Shown here one piece after another: positions 27,342 to 36,568 of a stretch of 64,000 bases of DNA. How positions within the stretch are numbered: the first letter of the stretch is position 1; each line of letters begins with the position of its first letter. Location: contig PBLF01000004.1 of NCBI GenBank assembly GCA_002722295.1, forward strand, positions 84,965-148,964, given 5' to 3'. The notes beneath the pieces are model-generated. The model did no database searches and was not told where the DNA came from. It worked only from the letters and a program-made list of their open reading frames with translations. Both the position numbers and the translations under genes were made by a program. Source of the DNA: Stappia sp. (GTDB taxonomy: Bacteria > Pseudomonadota > Alphaproteobacteria > Rhizobiales > Stappiaceae).

Positions 27342-27617
27342 GAAGCACCAGACGAAGGGGTGCGGGCCGCTCGGTCCGCGCGCCTCTTTTCTTCCCGATA
27401 CCGGCGAAAGCCCGTTTTCACGTGCACGTTCCAGCGGATGGCGGATCGGCCGGCGCCCCGGCGGCTTCTTTCCCAGCGTCCATAGTTCTGCACCTTGCGT
27501 CCACGGATTGCCCGCCGACCTTGCCGCCTCCTCCGCTTTTGCGGAGGAACAATGCAGTCCTTACGTGGAGGCAATCACGTCCGCCTCCTCCCCTCCTGCA
27601 AAAAAGAGCGACAAGAG

Positions 27618-28277
27618 ATGACCGCCCGAGCGTCCCGCCCCGCCCCCTTGCGCAATCGTGCCCTTCTACTGCCGGCACTCACCGCCACGGCCCTGATGCT
27701 TGGCGCCTGTCAGTCGGGACCAGGCACGACCTCGCCCGGCGTCCGCCCGCCCATGGCCCCCATGTATCCGGCCAATTCCCTCGGCAATCGCTACGGCCCC
27801 CGCTTCAACGCCAAGCCGTTCAAACGCGAAACGACGCTCTCCTCCTCCTCCAGGTCATGGGTCGACGCGAACGGCACCCGGCACACGAAGTCGTCGCGAA
27901 CAAGCGCCTCCGTCTCCGTCGATCCGAACGCAGTGGGCAACACCGTGGCCATGCTGCTCGGCGCGGCCAACAGCAATCATCGCGCGCCCATGCGTCGGAT
28001 CTCGACCGCCGAGGTCGCCGGGAACTGGAGGGTGGAGGTAGATGGAAAGCAATGCCGCATGACGCTGCGCCCACCCGTGGGCGGAGCGTCCGGCTTCGCG
28101 TCGGCTTTCGGCTGCTTCAACACCGAACTGCAGAACATCCGCAAGTGGTCGCTGCGCGGCGACGAGGTCTATCTGACCGGCATGTTCGACAAGCGCGTCG
28201 CCATCCTGGACCTGACCGGACCCGATCGCATGGACGGCGACACGGAAAACGCGGCTCCCGTGATCGCCTGGCGTTGA
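27618..28277 (+). CDS. Outer-membrane lipoprotein with AprI/Inh (Omp19-like) domain
   Basis: A 219-residue lipoprotein. A basic start (MTARASRPAPLRNR) is followed by a hydrophobic stretch and the lipobox LMLGAC at about residues 27-32. Residues 38-130 are a flexible Ser/Asn/Arg-rich linker. The C-terminal domain begins at AEVAGNWRVEVDGKQCRMTLRPP and contains a second Cys (GCFNTEL), the GxW...C...C pattern of the Inh/AprI protease inhibitor and Omp19 family. It probably sits in the outer membrane and may inhibit proteases; that is family inference. The linker is longer than usual. A CCTCCGC-TTTT-GCGGAGG hairpin lies 70 bases upstream. Confidence 0.78.
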   Translation: MTARASRPAPLRNRALLLPALTATALMLGACQSGPGTTSPGVRPPMAPMYPANSLGNRYGPRFNAKPFKRETTLSSSSRSWVDANGTRHTKSSRTSASVSVDPNAVGNTVAMLLGAANSNHRAPMRRISTAEVAGNWRVEVDGKQCRMTLRPPVGGASGFASAFGCFNTELQNIRKWSLRGDEVYLTGMFDKRVAILDLTGPDRMDGDTENAAPVIAWR

Positions 28278-28287
28278 CGCATCACGC

Positions 28288-29361
28288 TCAGACGCTGAGC
28301 GTGCGGATCCAGTTCTCATATCGACGATCGACGAACCGGGCCATGTCCGGTTCGATGAGACGTGCCTGATTGGGGTTTGCGCGCATGTCGCGCGCCGTCG
28401 TGCCGAACCGGTTCCGAAAGGCGCGTGAGAACGCACTGTCGTTGCTGAACCCGCAAGCTTCGGCAATCGACGAGATCGGGCGCAGGGCAAAGCGCTGATC
28501 GACGACCATCCGCATCGCGAGCCGCAACCGGCGTTCGCGGATATACGCCTGCACGCCGCCGAAGGGCTCGAACATCTCGTAGAGCCGCGTCCGCGAGACC
28601 CCCGACAGGCGCGCGACACGGGCCGGCGTCAGGTTCGGATCCGCAAGGTTTTCCTCGATGCGCTGCCTTGCACGCACCAGAAGTGCAAACGCGATCCCCC
28701 GCTCGCCCGCCCCCGGCTCAGGTTCGCTGCCATTGAGACATGCTGTTACAAGTGCCGCCGTCGAGGCGCTTGCCTCCCCCGCCTGGGCGAGCGTCATGTC
28801 TCCGGCCACCGCCTTGAGCGTCTTCATGTGATCGAAGAGAAGCCGGGCCATCGGGTTCTCGTCGTTCGGCAGGATCTGGAGATGACGGTCGGCAGCGGAT
28901 TTCAGATGCGGCTCTATCAATCCGCGCGGCAACAGCAGCGACAGGTTGGCCATGTCGCTGGAAACCGACCGCATGTCCTGCGCCAGGTCGAAGACGATAA
29001 GTCCGTTCTGGGCAAAGACCCTGTCCTGTCCGCGATGACGAAAGGACATGGACCCTTTCTCGTAGATCTGGATCATGAAGTGATCCATGCCGTCGCGGGC
29101 GATGATCTCGGGCGTCCGCGCCCAGGACTGCGCCTGCGTGCGCGTGTGGGCAAGGGCCATGTCACCCAGGATGTAGGCTTCAATCTCCCCGAGGAACCCG
29201 GTCTCCCGCTCCTCGCGCTCCGCCTCCACCTCGAACAGGCAGTTGATGCTGTCACGCCACAGGGCAAAGCGATCCCGCGGCGCGACCCCCTCGAGCGAGA
29301 ACCGGCTGCAGGGAACCCGCCTGCCCGTCTCGCCCGTTCCCGGTTTCGTAATCTGCCCCAT
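28288..29361 (-). CDS. AraC-family transcriptional regulator
   Basis: A 357-residue regulator. The C-terminal double helix-turn-helix is clear (about 250-340): NLTPARVARLSGVSRTRLYEMF and ISSIAEACGFSNDSAFSRAFRNRFG. The N-terminal domain (WARTPEIIARDGMDHFMIQIYEKG, then LIVFDLAQDMRSV) fits the AraC-binding-like domain 2 family, which senses small ligands. The start at 29361 (MGQITKPG) has GAGG nine bases upstream. It is convergent with the lipoprotein gene and not in an operon, so its targets are unknown. Confidence 0.88.
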   Translation of the reverse strand: MGQITKPGTGETGRRVPCSRFSLEGVAPRDRFALWRDSINCLFEVEAEREERETGFLGEIEAYILGDMALAHTRTQAQSWARTPEIIARDGMDHFMIQIYEKGSMSFRHRGQDRVFAQNGLIVFDLAQDMRSVSSDMANLSLLLPRGLIEPHLKSAADRHLQILPNDENPMARLLFDHMKTLKAVAGDMTLAQAGEASASTAALVTACLNGSEPEPGAGERGIAFALLVRARQRIEENLADPNLTPARVARLSGVSRTRLYEMFEPFGGVQAYIRERRLRLAMRMVVDQRFALRPISSIAEACGFSNDSAFSRAFRNRFGTTARDMRANPNQARLIEPDMARFVDRRYENWIRTLSV

Positions 29362-29466
29362 CTCCAGCCTCGCTCCTCCTCGCGGCCAACTGCGGGAGCA
29401 TTGGACAGGACAATGGTAAAAATCAACAGTTTCCAACACGCGCGCACCGACCGGTGCGAAGGCGTG

Positions 29467-30174
29467 TCACGCGCCGGGACCCGAGAGTCGCGCCCTTGTG
29501 TCCTCGGCGTAGGACGCATCCGACTTCTTCACGAATGACGCCCGCCAGCTCTGCGACAAGGGTGCCAGGCCCACGATCTCCGCGGCAAGGCGCGGGTCGA
29601 TACGCGGATCGAACCGCGCGGCGATGATGCGTGCCAGCGGCCAGTCGGGAAGCGGCCTTTCCTGGATCGCGATCTCGTCGCCGGCCGCGACGCTTCCCGG
29701 CTCCAGAACCCTGTAGTACCAGCCGGTGCGCCCGCTCTTCTGCATCGCGCCCGCCATTGCCGCGATGCCGGTATGGGCGGCAAGCTTCCAGCACGGCTGC
29801 CGCCCCTGGCATATCTCGACAAGGGCACGGCCCAGCCGGAACCGGTCGCCCAGGCACACGCTCTCCTCGTCGAGTCCGTCCGCGACAATGTTCTCGCCAA
29901 AACCTCCGGACCGAAGAACATCTTCATGATCGGGGAAGCGCTCCCGCCACCAGGCATAGTGGGCAGCGGGATAGTGATGAACAGCCTTTTCCGGGCCGCC
30001 GTGAACCTTGCGGTCGGCCTGCTCGTCGGCGGAAAACCCCTCATAACCGAGGTCCAGGGCCTCCGGGACCGGCTCCTTCGCGATTGCCGAGGGCGGCTTG
30101 CCCTCCCACCGCTCGCGCGCACGGCCAACGTGAAGCGCGAGAACCGAAGTGGCGGCAGGCAGCATGTCGGACAT
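29467..30174 (-). CDS. MOSC domain protein, YiiM-like
   Basis: A 235-residue protein of the MOSC family. Diagnostic segments are DRKVHGGPEKAVHHYPAAHYAWW, FGENIVADGLDEESVCLGDRF, and ICQGRQPCWKLAAHTG, with the conserved cysteine that holds molybdenum cofactor in YiiM/MOSC proteins. A small helical C-terminal domain follows (PDWPLARIIAARFDP). YiiM of E. coli reduces N-hydroxylated base analogues, so a similar detoxifying role is plausible. The start at 30174 (MSDMLPAA) is chosen because upstream residues are not conserved in style. A single gene. Confidence 0.87.
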   Translation of the reverse strand: MSDMLPAATSVLALHVGRARERWEGKPPSAIAKEPVPEALDLGYEGFSADEQADRKVHGGPEKAVHHYPAAHYAWWRERFPDHEDVLRSGGFGENIVADGLDEESVCLGDRFRLGRALVEICQGRQPCWKLAAHTGIAAMAGAMQKSGRTGWYYRVLEPGSVAAGDEIAIQERPLPDWPLARIIAARFDPRIDPRLAAEIVGLAPLSQSWRASFVKKSDASYAEDTRARLSGPGA

Positions 30175-30223
30175 TTTCAGTGAGCTCCGCTTGGCGGTTC
30201 CGGGCGCGTCATCCAGGGTCCGC

Positions 30224-31147
30224 CTATAGCCACCACATCGCAAGCGCGACAAGCACCAGTAGGGGCAACAAGCGGAAGACCACCATCCGGGTCACGTCTT
30301 CAAGAGGATAGGCGGGACGGTCGAGAAGCCACGTCGGCCGGCTCTCGACCAGGTTGGCGACATATCCGGTCCTGTCTTCCAGGAGCACCGGCAGGCGCGG
30401 CAGGCGGAACGGCAGCATGTCGAGAATGATCCCCGATGACAGGCGGTTCTCGGCCGGAAAGTGGAAGAAAAAGGGCTTTCCACCCGTTCGACGGTTCACC
30501 AGGTGCGAACCGTCGTAACGATAAAGCACCCGTTCCAGCCCCACCTGACAGGCCGAACTGGCGAAAAGAGCCTGATCGTGGTCGAGCGCGGCTCGGGACG
30601 GGTCATCCAGATACCACTTGTTGAACAGCGTCTGGTCACAATCGACACCGCTGTCGAAATCAAGCTCCTCGAGCATGTCCGCGATGGCACCGGCGCACCC
30701 CGCATAGGCCCCGGAATTGAGGAAGCGGTACATGCCGCCACGCCCGTGACGCTTCGGATAGCGCCGCGACGCCGCGAAGCGCCCGGGAAGTTTCCACGTG
30801 AAGCCCGGTTCCGTGGAAATCACGACCGGAGCCCGAAAGCGCGCGATTTCCGCCGCCAACTCTGCCGGATCCCGGATCAGGACCACATCGTAGCCGTCCG
30901 TGTAGACGACACTCTCGCGAGGATCGAGTGTCCGCAGGTGCGCCGCGAGAAGCTGCATGGCCCGGGCGTGTCCGGGATAGGGCGACCCCGTCCAGACGAT
31001 GTCCGGCTCGATGCCGTGGCGGGCAAGCGAGGCACGGTAGCGCTGCAGTCCCGGCCCGTCATCGGATGCAAGGGTGACGAAGCGCGGAACATCGGCCTTG
31101 TCCGGCGCACGCGCCTCAACCGTCCCTTCAACCGATCCGTTCTTCAT
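30224..31147 (-). CDS. PLOD-like glycosyltransferase with C-terminal membrane anchor
   Basis: A 307-residue protein whose fold-defining motifs match the glycosyltransferase domain of procollagen lysyl hydroxylase/galactosyltransferase type: FVTLASDDGPGLQRYRAS at the start, VVYTDGYDVVLI (about residue 82, with the metal-binding acidic residues), YRFLNSGAYAGCAGAIADML, and DCDQTLFNKWYLDD. The last 20 residues (VVFRLLPLLVLVALAMWWL) form one membrane segment, so the enzyme is predicted to be tail-anchored. Donor and acceptor are unknown. It lies between a MOSC gene and a DUF1028 gene with no obvious partner. Confidence 0.72.
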   Translation of the reverse strand: MKNGSVEGTVEARAPDKADVPRFVTLASDDGPGLQRYRASLARHGIEPDIVWTGSPYPGHARAMQLLAAHLRTLDPRESVVYTDGYDVVLIRDPAELAAEIARFRAPVVISTEPGFTWKLPGRFAASRRYPKRHGRGGMYRFLNSGAYAGCAGAIADMLEELDFDSGVDCDQTLFNKWYLDDPSRAALDHDQALFASSACQVGLERVLYRYDGSHLVNRRTGGKPFFFHFPAENRLSSGIILDMLPFRLPRLPVLLEDRTGYVANLVESRPTWLLDRPAYPLEDVTRMVVFRLLPLLVLVALAMWWL

Positions 31148-31231
31148 CAGCTTCCCCGCATGGCCGAACGGCAGAAGCTAGTCTGATCGAGCGGAAAGAG
31201 GAAGCGCCGTCAGCCAACTTTTGACCTAGCG

Positions 31232-31984
31232 TCACCTGGGCGGCGACGCGTGGGAGGCTGAGGCACGTCCTTCCGCCTTGCGGCGGTCCTCCAGCTCGGC
31301 GATACGCAGATCGATGACGCTCCGGTCGAGCATTCCCGACACATTGTCCGAGGTCGGCAGGGTTTCCGCCACGTGGAGATAGCGCTCGCCCGCGACGGCA
31401 AGCAGGCGTCGCAATTCGGCAAGCGGGTCCGCATGATCGTCGGTACGAATGTCGATCCACGGATAGGCCTCGCCGCGATGGATCCTGAGCGCCGCCGATT
31501 GCCGGCCTCGCTTGTCCCCGCCGGCTCGCTCGCCGGCCTCCATCGCCGCGAGCAACCGCTCGGCGAAGGGCATCCCCTCACCCGCTTCGTAGGCCGCAAG
31601 CGTCTCGCGTACGACCTGCGGTCCGGCCAGCATGTTCCCGGCGACGGAGACGCCCTCGCCCTGGACGTGCCCCGCCCAGTCGACGCATTTTTCCCCCGTG
31701 AAGGCCGCGATACCGCCCCGGACATCCATGACGTGAAGCTGGCGCGAATGGGCGCCCGCATCGCGACCGGTCACGGCATCCACCACCTCGCGGGCGCTGG
31801 CGCCGCGCTTCAGCATCTCCAGCCCGTCGGTGCCGTAGAGCGGCGAGATGAACGCCTGCGTGGCAATCGCACCGATACCGCCGGCCATATGCGGCACCAC
31901 CGCCCCGACGGCGAAGAAGCGACTTGCGACCGCGACCCCGAACTGGCCGGTCTCGCGATCACGCGCAACGATGGAATAGGTCAT
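31232..31984 (-). CDS. DUF1028 family protein
   Basis: A 250-residue protein of the DUF1028 family, opening with the typical MTYSIVARDRETGQFGVAVASRFFAVG and GIGAIATQAFISPLYG. It resembles the Ntn-hydrolase-like fold proposed for this family; TYS near the N-terminus may expose a nucleophile, which is inferred. No signal peptide. It is the last gene of the ABC-transporter/ggt operon, 27 bases after ggt, so it probably acts on peptides or gamma-glutamyl compounds brought in by the transporter. Confidence 0.85.
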   Translation of the reverse strand: MTYSIVARDRETGQFGVAVASRFFAVGAVVPHMAGGIGAIATQAFISPLYGTDGLEMLKRGASAREVVDAVTGRDAGAHSRQLHVMDVRGGIAAFTGEKCVDWAGHVQGEGVSVAGNMLAGPQVVRETLAAYEAGEGMPFAERLLAAMEAGERAGGDKRGRQSAALRIHRGEAYPWIDIRTDDHADPLAELRRLLAVAGERYLHVAETLPTSDNVSGMLDRSVIDLRIAELEDRRKAEGRASASHASPPR

Positions 31985-32011
31985 TCCGCCTCCCTGACAG
32001 ACTGCTCCGGC

Positions 32012-33799
32012 TCAGCGACCGATGGCATAGGCCTGCATGAGGCGCGGCGTCGCCGCCGCCCGCAACAGGCCGTCCGCGCCGTGCCGCGCCGCCGTCAGCC
32101 GCCCGATGGACCATTCCGGCGCCACCTCGACCGAGTGACCGCGCCGGCGCAGCTCCTCGATCACACCGTCGCCGAAGCTTTCCTCGACCATGATGTGGCC
32201 GGGCTGGCGCTGGCGCGGATAGAAGGACGCTGGAAAATGCGTCGTATGGAAGAGCGGCTGGTCGATGGCTTCCTGCAGATTGGCCTCCGAGTGGACGAGG
32301 CGCAGGAAAAGCGACAGCTGCCACTGGTCCTGCTGGTCGCCACCCGGCGTGCCGAAGGCAAGCTCCGCCCTCCCGTCGCGCAACGCGATGGACGGTGTGA
32401 GCGTGGTGCGCGGCCGCTTGCCTGGCGCAAGCGAGGTCGGCAATCCCTCGTCGAGCAGAAACATCTGCGCACGCGAGTTGAGGCAGAACCCGAGCTCGGG
32501 AATGATCGGCGAGGACTGCAGCCAGCCGCCCGACGGCGTCGCCGAGACCATGTTGCCCCAACGATCGATCACATCGATGTGGACCGTGTCGCCGCGCTTT
32601 TCCGACAGATGCGCCATGGTCGGCTCGTAGACGCCGGTCTCTGACACCCCGAGCCCGTCGATGATCTTCATCATCCGCGCCACCTGCTCCTCGTGTCCGG
32701 GCACCGTGCCGGGGCGCAGGTCGAATGACGCGGTGGAGCCCATCAGCTTGCGCCGTTCGTCGTTGTAGTCGCGCGACAGCAGGGTCTCGAGCGGCACGTC
32801 CACGAATGCGGGATCGCCGTAGTAGACCTCGCGATCGGCGTAGGCGAGCTTCATCGCCTCAGCGACCAGATGCACGAAGTCCGCTCCCACCGGGTCCACG
32901 TGCTCGATGCCGGAACCGTCAAGCAGGGCGAGCGCCTGAAGCAGCACGGGCCCCTGCCCCCAGGGGCCGGTCTTGGCGACCGTCCAGCCATGGTAGTCAC
33001 CCAGAAGCGGGGGCTCGACGGTGGCCGAGTAGGAGGCGAGATCCTGCGCCGAGAGAACGCCCTTGTGGCGCTCCCCGCTTCCGTCGACGACCTCGGTCCG
33101 TTCCACGAAACGGGCGATCGCCTCCGCGATGAAGCCCCGATAGAAACAGTCGCGCGCGGCCTCGATCTGCGCCTCGCGGCCCGACTTCGTCTCCGCTTCG
33201 TCAAGCAGGCGCTCCCAGGTGTCCGCAAGCACCGGATTGCGGAAAAGGGCATGGGGCGCGGGCGCCTCGCCTCCGGGCAACCAGGTCGCGTGGGACGTGG
33301 GCCACTCCTTCTCGAAGAAGGGCGCAAGCCCCGCGATCGTCGCCGAAACGCGCGGCAGCATCGGATGTCCCTCGCGGGCGTAGTGGATCGCGGGTGCCAG
33401 AACCTCGCGTATCGGCAGGCGACCGTGGTCGCGCAGCATCAGCATCCAGCCGTCGAAGGCACCCGGGATGACGGTGGAGAGCATTCCGTCGCCGGGAATG
33501 AGCGACAGGCCCTCGGCCTTGTAGCGCTCGATCGTTGCGCCCGCCGGCGCCGGCCCCTGGCCGCAAACCACCTCGACGCGGTCCGTGGCGGAACTGTAGT
33601 GGATCACCGGAAGATCGCCTCCGGGGCCGTTCAGGTGCGGCTCAACCGCCTGCAGGACGAACCCGGTCGCTGCCGCCGCATCATAGGCGTTGCCGCCCTT
33701 TTCCAGGATGCTCATGCCGACGGCACTGGCAATCCAGTGGGTCGAGGTAACGACGCCGAAGGTTCCGAGGATCTCCGGGCGGGTGGTGAAGCGGGTCAT
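32012..33799 (-). CDS. ggt: Gamma-glutamyltransferase
   Basis: A 595-residue Ntn hydrolase that cleaves or transfers gamma-glutamyl groups. ILEKGGNAYDAAAATGFVLQAVEPHLNGPGGD is the family N-terminal signature. The small subunit begins at the nucleophile Thr in EKRGDTVHIDVIDRWGNMV, followed by SATPSGGW and AFGTPGGDQQDQW. There is no signal peptide, so unlike E. coli GGT it should be cytoplasmic, which fits processing of imported substrate. It sits between the permease genes and DUF1028 in the same operon, 50 bases after the second permease. Confidence 0.93.
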   Translation of the reverse strand: MTRFTTRPEILGTFGVVTSTHWIASAVGMSILEKGGNAYDAAAATGFVLQAVEPHLNGPGGDLPVIHYSSATDRVEVVCGQGPAPAGATIERYKAEGLSLIPGDGMLSTVIPGAFDGWMLMLRDHGRLPIREVLAPAIHYAREGHPMLPRVSATIAGLAPFFEKEWPTSHATWLPGGEAPAPHALFRNPVLADTWERLLDEAETKSGREAQIEAARDCFYRGFIAEAIARFVERTEVVDGSGERHKGVLSAQDLASYSATVEPPLLGDYHGWTVAKTGPWGQGPVLLQALALLDGSGIEHVDPVGADFVHLVAEAMKLAYADREVYYGDPAFVDVPLETLLSRDYNDERRKLMGSTASFDLRPGTVPGHEEQVARMMKIIDGLGVSETGVYEPTMAHLSEKRGDTVHIDVIDRWGNMVSATPSGGWLQSSPIIPELGFCLNSRAQMFLLDEGLPTSLAPGKRPRTTLTPSIALRDGRAELAFGTPGGDQQDQWQLSLFLRLVHSEANLQEAIDQPLFHTTHFPASFYPRQRQPGHIMVEESFGDGVIEELRRRGHSVEVAPEWSIGRLTAARHGADGLLRAAATPRLMQAYAIGR

Positions 33800-33850
33800 C
33801 CGTATTCCCTTGCAAGCTAGTGTTCTGGAGAGATATGGCGGCGCGGGGCG

Positions 33851-34741
33851 TCAGCCCTCGCGCGGGTCGAGCGCGTCGCGCAGGCCGTCTCCCAGCAGGT
33901 TGAAGCCGAGCACGACGAGAAAGATCGCCGCCCCCGGCCACCAGGACATCCACGGAGCCTGGGTCATGAAGTTCTTGGCCGTATTGAGCATGGAGCCCCA
34001 GCTCGGGTCCGGCGGCTGCTGGCCGAGCCCGAGGAACGACAGGCTCGCCTCCGCGATGATCGCAGTGGCGACCGTCAGTGTCGCCTGAACGAGAACCGGC
34101 GCGAAAACATTGGGCAGAATGTAGCGGGTGATGATCGCCGCGTCGCGCAGGCCGATGGCGCGCGCGCCCTCCACGTAGTCCTCGGTCTTCACCGAGAGCA
34201 CCTGCCCGCGCGTCAGACGCACGAAGATCGGCGTCGCCGACAGGCCGATCGCGATCATGGCGTTCGTCAGGCTCGGGCCCAGAAAGGCGGCAAGCGCGAT
34301 GGCGAGGATGAGAAAGGGCGTGGCCAGAAGCGCATCGGTCACGCGCGAGATCACCTGGTCGACCCAGCCGCCGAAATAGCCGGACACGAGCCCGAACGGA
34401 ACACCGATGACGACCGCGATCACGACCGAAACGACGCCGGCCAGCAGCGAGGCCTGCGCACCCCAGATCATGCGCGAAAGGATGTCGCGTCCGATCTCGT
34501 CGGTGCCGAGCCAATGGGCCAGCGACGGCGCCTTGCGCACCGCGGACCAGCTTGTCGCGGCCGGATCGGCGATGGGCAGAACCGGCGCCAGAATGGCGAC
34601 CGCCACGAAGAAGAGAACCAGCGCGAAACCGAACAGCGCGCTCTTGTTGCGCTTCAGCTTCTTCCAGGCACGGCTTTCGCCGCGCGCCGGCAGGACGTCC
34701 GGATCCGCCTCCGGGACGGCCGAGGGGCTTGCCGCACTCAT
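33851..34741 (-). CDS. ABC transporter permease, DppC/OppC type
   Basis: A 296-residue inner-membrane permease of a peptide-type importer. The N-terminal OppC leader (RAWKKLKRNKSALFGFALVLFF) and the HWLGTDEIGRDILSRMIWGAQASL segment are characteristic, and the EAA loop is seen as VEGARAIGLRDAAIITRYILPNV. About six membrane spans. It starts at 34741, overlapping the stop of the partner permease (ATGA). Substrate is inferred from the neighbours to be peptides or gamma-glutamyl compounds. Confidence 0.93.
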   Translation of the reverse strand: MSAASPSAVPEADPDVLPARGESRAWKKLKRNKSALFGFALVLFFVAVAILAPVLPIADPAATSWSAVRKAPSLAHWLGTDEIGRDILSRMIWGAQASLLAGVVSVVIAVVIGVPFGLVSGYFGGWVDQVISRVTDALLATPFLILAIALAAFLGPSLTNAMIAIGLSATPIFVRLTRGQVLSVKTEDYVEGARAIGLRDAAIITRYILPNVFAPVLVQATLTVATAIIAEASLSFLGLGQQPPDPSWGSMLNTAKNFMTQAPWMSWWPGAAIFLVVLGFNLLGDGLRDALDPREG

Positions 34742-35685
34742 AGGGCACTCCTCATGCGCGGATTGAGCAGGAAATAAAGCAGGTCGGCAATGAGGTTCAT
34801 CAGCAGGAACCCGGCCGCCGTGCACAGGACCACGCCCTGCACCACCGCATAGTCCCGGGTAAACACCGCATCCACGATCAGCTTGCCGAAGCCGGGAATG
34901 GTGAAGATCTGCTCCGTCAGGACGGCACCGGCCAGAAGCTCGCCGAACAGCAGCGCTCCTAGGGTCACGATGGGCAGAAGCGCATTGCGAAAGGCGTGCT
35001 TGACCACCACGACGCCTTCGTCGAGCCCCTTGGCGCGCGCGGTGCGCACATAGTCAGCCTTCAAAACGCCGAGCATCGCCGAACGGGTGTGACGCATCAG
35101 GGTCGCGGCGAGCGCCGTGCCAAGGACGAAGGCCGGCATGATCATCGTCTCGAGCGATCTTACCGGATCGACGAATATGGACTCGTACCCCGAGGCGGGC
35201 ATCCAGCCCAGCTCGACCGAAACCAGCAGGATCAGCATGATCCCGAGCCAGAAATTGGGGATGGACAGGCCCGACAGCGCCACGAAATTTGCAATGTAGT
35301 CGACCGGACCGCCCTTCTTGACCGCTGACAGGATGCCGGCGGGAATGCCGATCAGCATGGCAACCAGCATCGCCATCACCGCCAGCTGGATTGTGACGGG
35401 CAACTTGTCGGCGATGAGCTGCGTCACCGGTTGGTTCGTGCGCAGAGACACGCCGAGGTCACCGGTCAGCACGCCCCCCATCCAGTAGCCGTACTGGACG
35501 ATGATCGGATCGTTGAGCCGGTACTTCTCGCGGATGAACTCGATCACCTGCGGATCGCGCTCCTCGCCCGCCAGCACCAGCGCCGGATCTCCGGGCAGGA
35601 GCTTTTGCAGGGTGAACACGAACACCGACACGATCAGCAGCGTCGGAATGGCCACCAGCAGACGCCGGCCGATGAAGGTGAGCAT
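34738..35685 (-). CDS. ABC transporter permease, DppB/OppB type
   Basis: A 315-residue inner-membrane permease. MLTFIGRRLLVAIPTLLIVSVFVF is the standard DppB first membrane segment, then LLPGDPALVLAGEERDPQVIEFIREKYRLNDPI and the EAA loop DYVRTARAKGLDEGVVVVKHAFRNALLP. ATG at 35685 is chosen over the adjacent GTG at 35688. It pairs with the DppC-type permease; upstream in the operon is a GT25 glycosyltransferase, an unusual insertion between binding protein and permease. Confidence 0.93.
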   Translation of the reverse strand: MLTFIGRRLLVAIPTLLIVSVFVFTLQKLLPGDPALVLAGEERDPQVIEFIREKYRLNDPIIVQYGYWMGGVLTGDLGVSLRTNQPVTQLIADKLPVTIQLAVMAMLVAMLIGIPAGILSAVKKGGPVDYIANFVALSGLSIPNFWLGIMLILLVSVELGWMPASGYESIFVDPVRSLETMIMPAFVLGTALAATLMRHTRSAMLGVLKADYVRTARAKGLDEGVVVVKHAFRNALLPIVTLGALLFGELLAGAVLTEQIFTIPGFGKLIVDAVFTRDYAVVQGVVLCTAAGFLLMNLIADLLYFLLNPRMRSAL

Positions 35686-35728
35686 CACGCGGCTCCCGTG
35701 ACGGAGAAGAAGGGATTGGGCGTTCGGG

Positions 35729-36529
35729 TCATTGGAAGTTCACAACCACGGTTCGACGGCGACCGGTCAGTTCCGCCAGTTTGTGGAGAAGGTCGCGCCG
35801 CATCTGGGCGAGATCGGCAAGAGCCTCGACGTGACTCGCACGACGCGGCAGGTCCTTGCACTCGCGCCCCTCGATGAACCCGGAAGGGTCGAACCGCGAC
35901 ACGGGATCGGCGTGCTTGTGTTCCTGGACGAAAGGCGCGGGAAGCATCTGGAAGATCCTGAGGCTGCGGCAAAGCGCCGACCGCTCGACGAACAACATCT
36001 CGTCGACCGCGTCGCGGAATCGCTCCGTCGCCTTGAGCAGTCGCTGTGCCGTATGCCGCGTGACGAGATAGGCCGCCGCGCAGTAGTGCGAGGAATGAAG
36101 GCGCGCCACCTCGAAGGTTTCCCCGCGCCCGGATGCCCTGGCAGAGAGGCGAACCGGCTTCAGGTCCGTCTCGAGCTTGACCAGATCCGCCGCGGCCGGG
36201 ATCCAGTCGTCCCGCTGGAGGATCTCGCCCGCGAAGCGCCCCGGCACGACATCATCCTCGAGCACGACAGCATGAGGCATCTCGCGTTCGACGATCAGCC
36301 TCCAGCACTTGCGATGACTGAGAAAGCAGGCGACCTCACCTTCTGTCATCCAGCCCCAGTGGCCGATGCCCTCCACATGGCGCTCGATCTCCGCTCGCGA
36401 CAGCGCCCGCGCGTCCACACCCGCGACGCGCTCGAAGGCGAGCCCCCGGGCGTCGAGACGCTCCTTGATGCGCGCTAGCCGCTCCGGTGCACGGTCAAGG
36501 TTGATGAGCAGGATCGGCAAACGTGTCAT
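35729..36529 (-). CDS. Glycosyltransferase family 25 protein
   Basis: A 266-residue GT25 enzyme. The motifs are LPILLINLDRAPERLARIKERL at the N-terminus, GEVACFLSHRKCWRLIV, AVVLEDDVVPG (the acidic donor/metal site) and a C-terminal region with VQEHKHADPVSRF. The family transfers hexoses in lipopolysaccharide core synthesis; a cytoplasmic enzyme is expected since no membrane segment is seen. It lies inside the transporter operon, after the binding-protein gene and its strong stem-loop and 43 bases before the DppB-type gene. The start at 36529 (MTRLPIL) is preferred over 36553. Confidence 0.88.
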   Translation of the reverse strand: MTRLPILLINLDRAPERLARIKERLDARGLAFERVAGVDARALSRAEIERHVEGIGHWGWMTEGEVACFLSHRKCWRLIVEREMPHAVVLEDDVVPGRFAGEILQRDDWIPAAADLVKLETDLKPVRLSARASGRGETFEVARLHSSHYCAAAYLVTRHTAQRLLKATERFRDAVDEMLFVERSALCRSLRIFQMLPAPFVQEHKHADPVSRFDPSGFIEGRECKDLPRRASHVEALADLAQMRRDLLHKLAELTGRRRTVVVNFQ

Positions 36530-36568
36530 GGCAACCCGTTTCGGACGAGGCACATGCCTCGGCGGTCT

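Noticed and set aside
27530-27547. CCTCCGC-TTTT-GCGGAGG hairpin upstream of the lipoprotein gene
   Set aside because: A perfect 7-bp stem, but no T tract on either strand and it lies before, not after, the gene; I could not assign a role.
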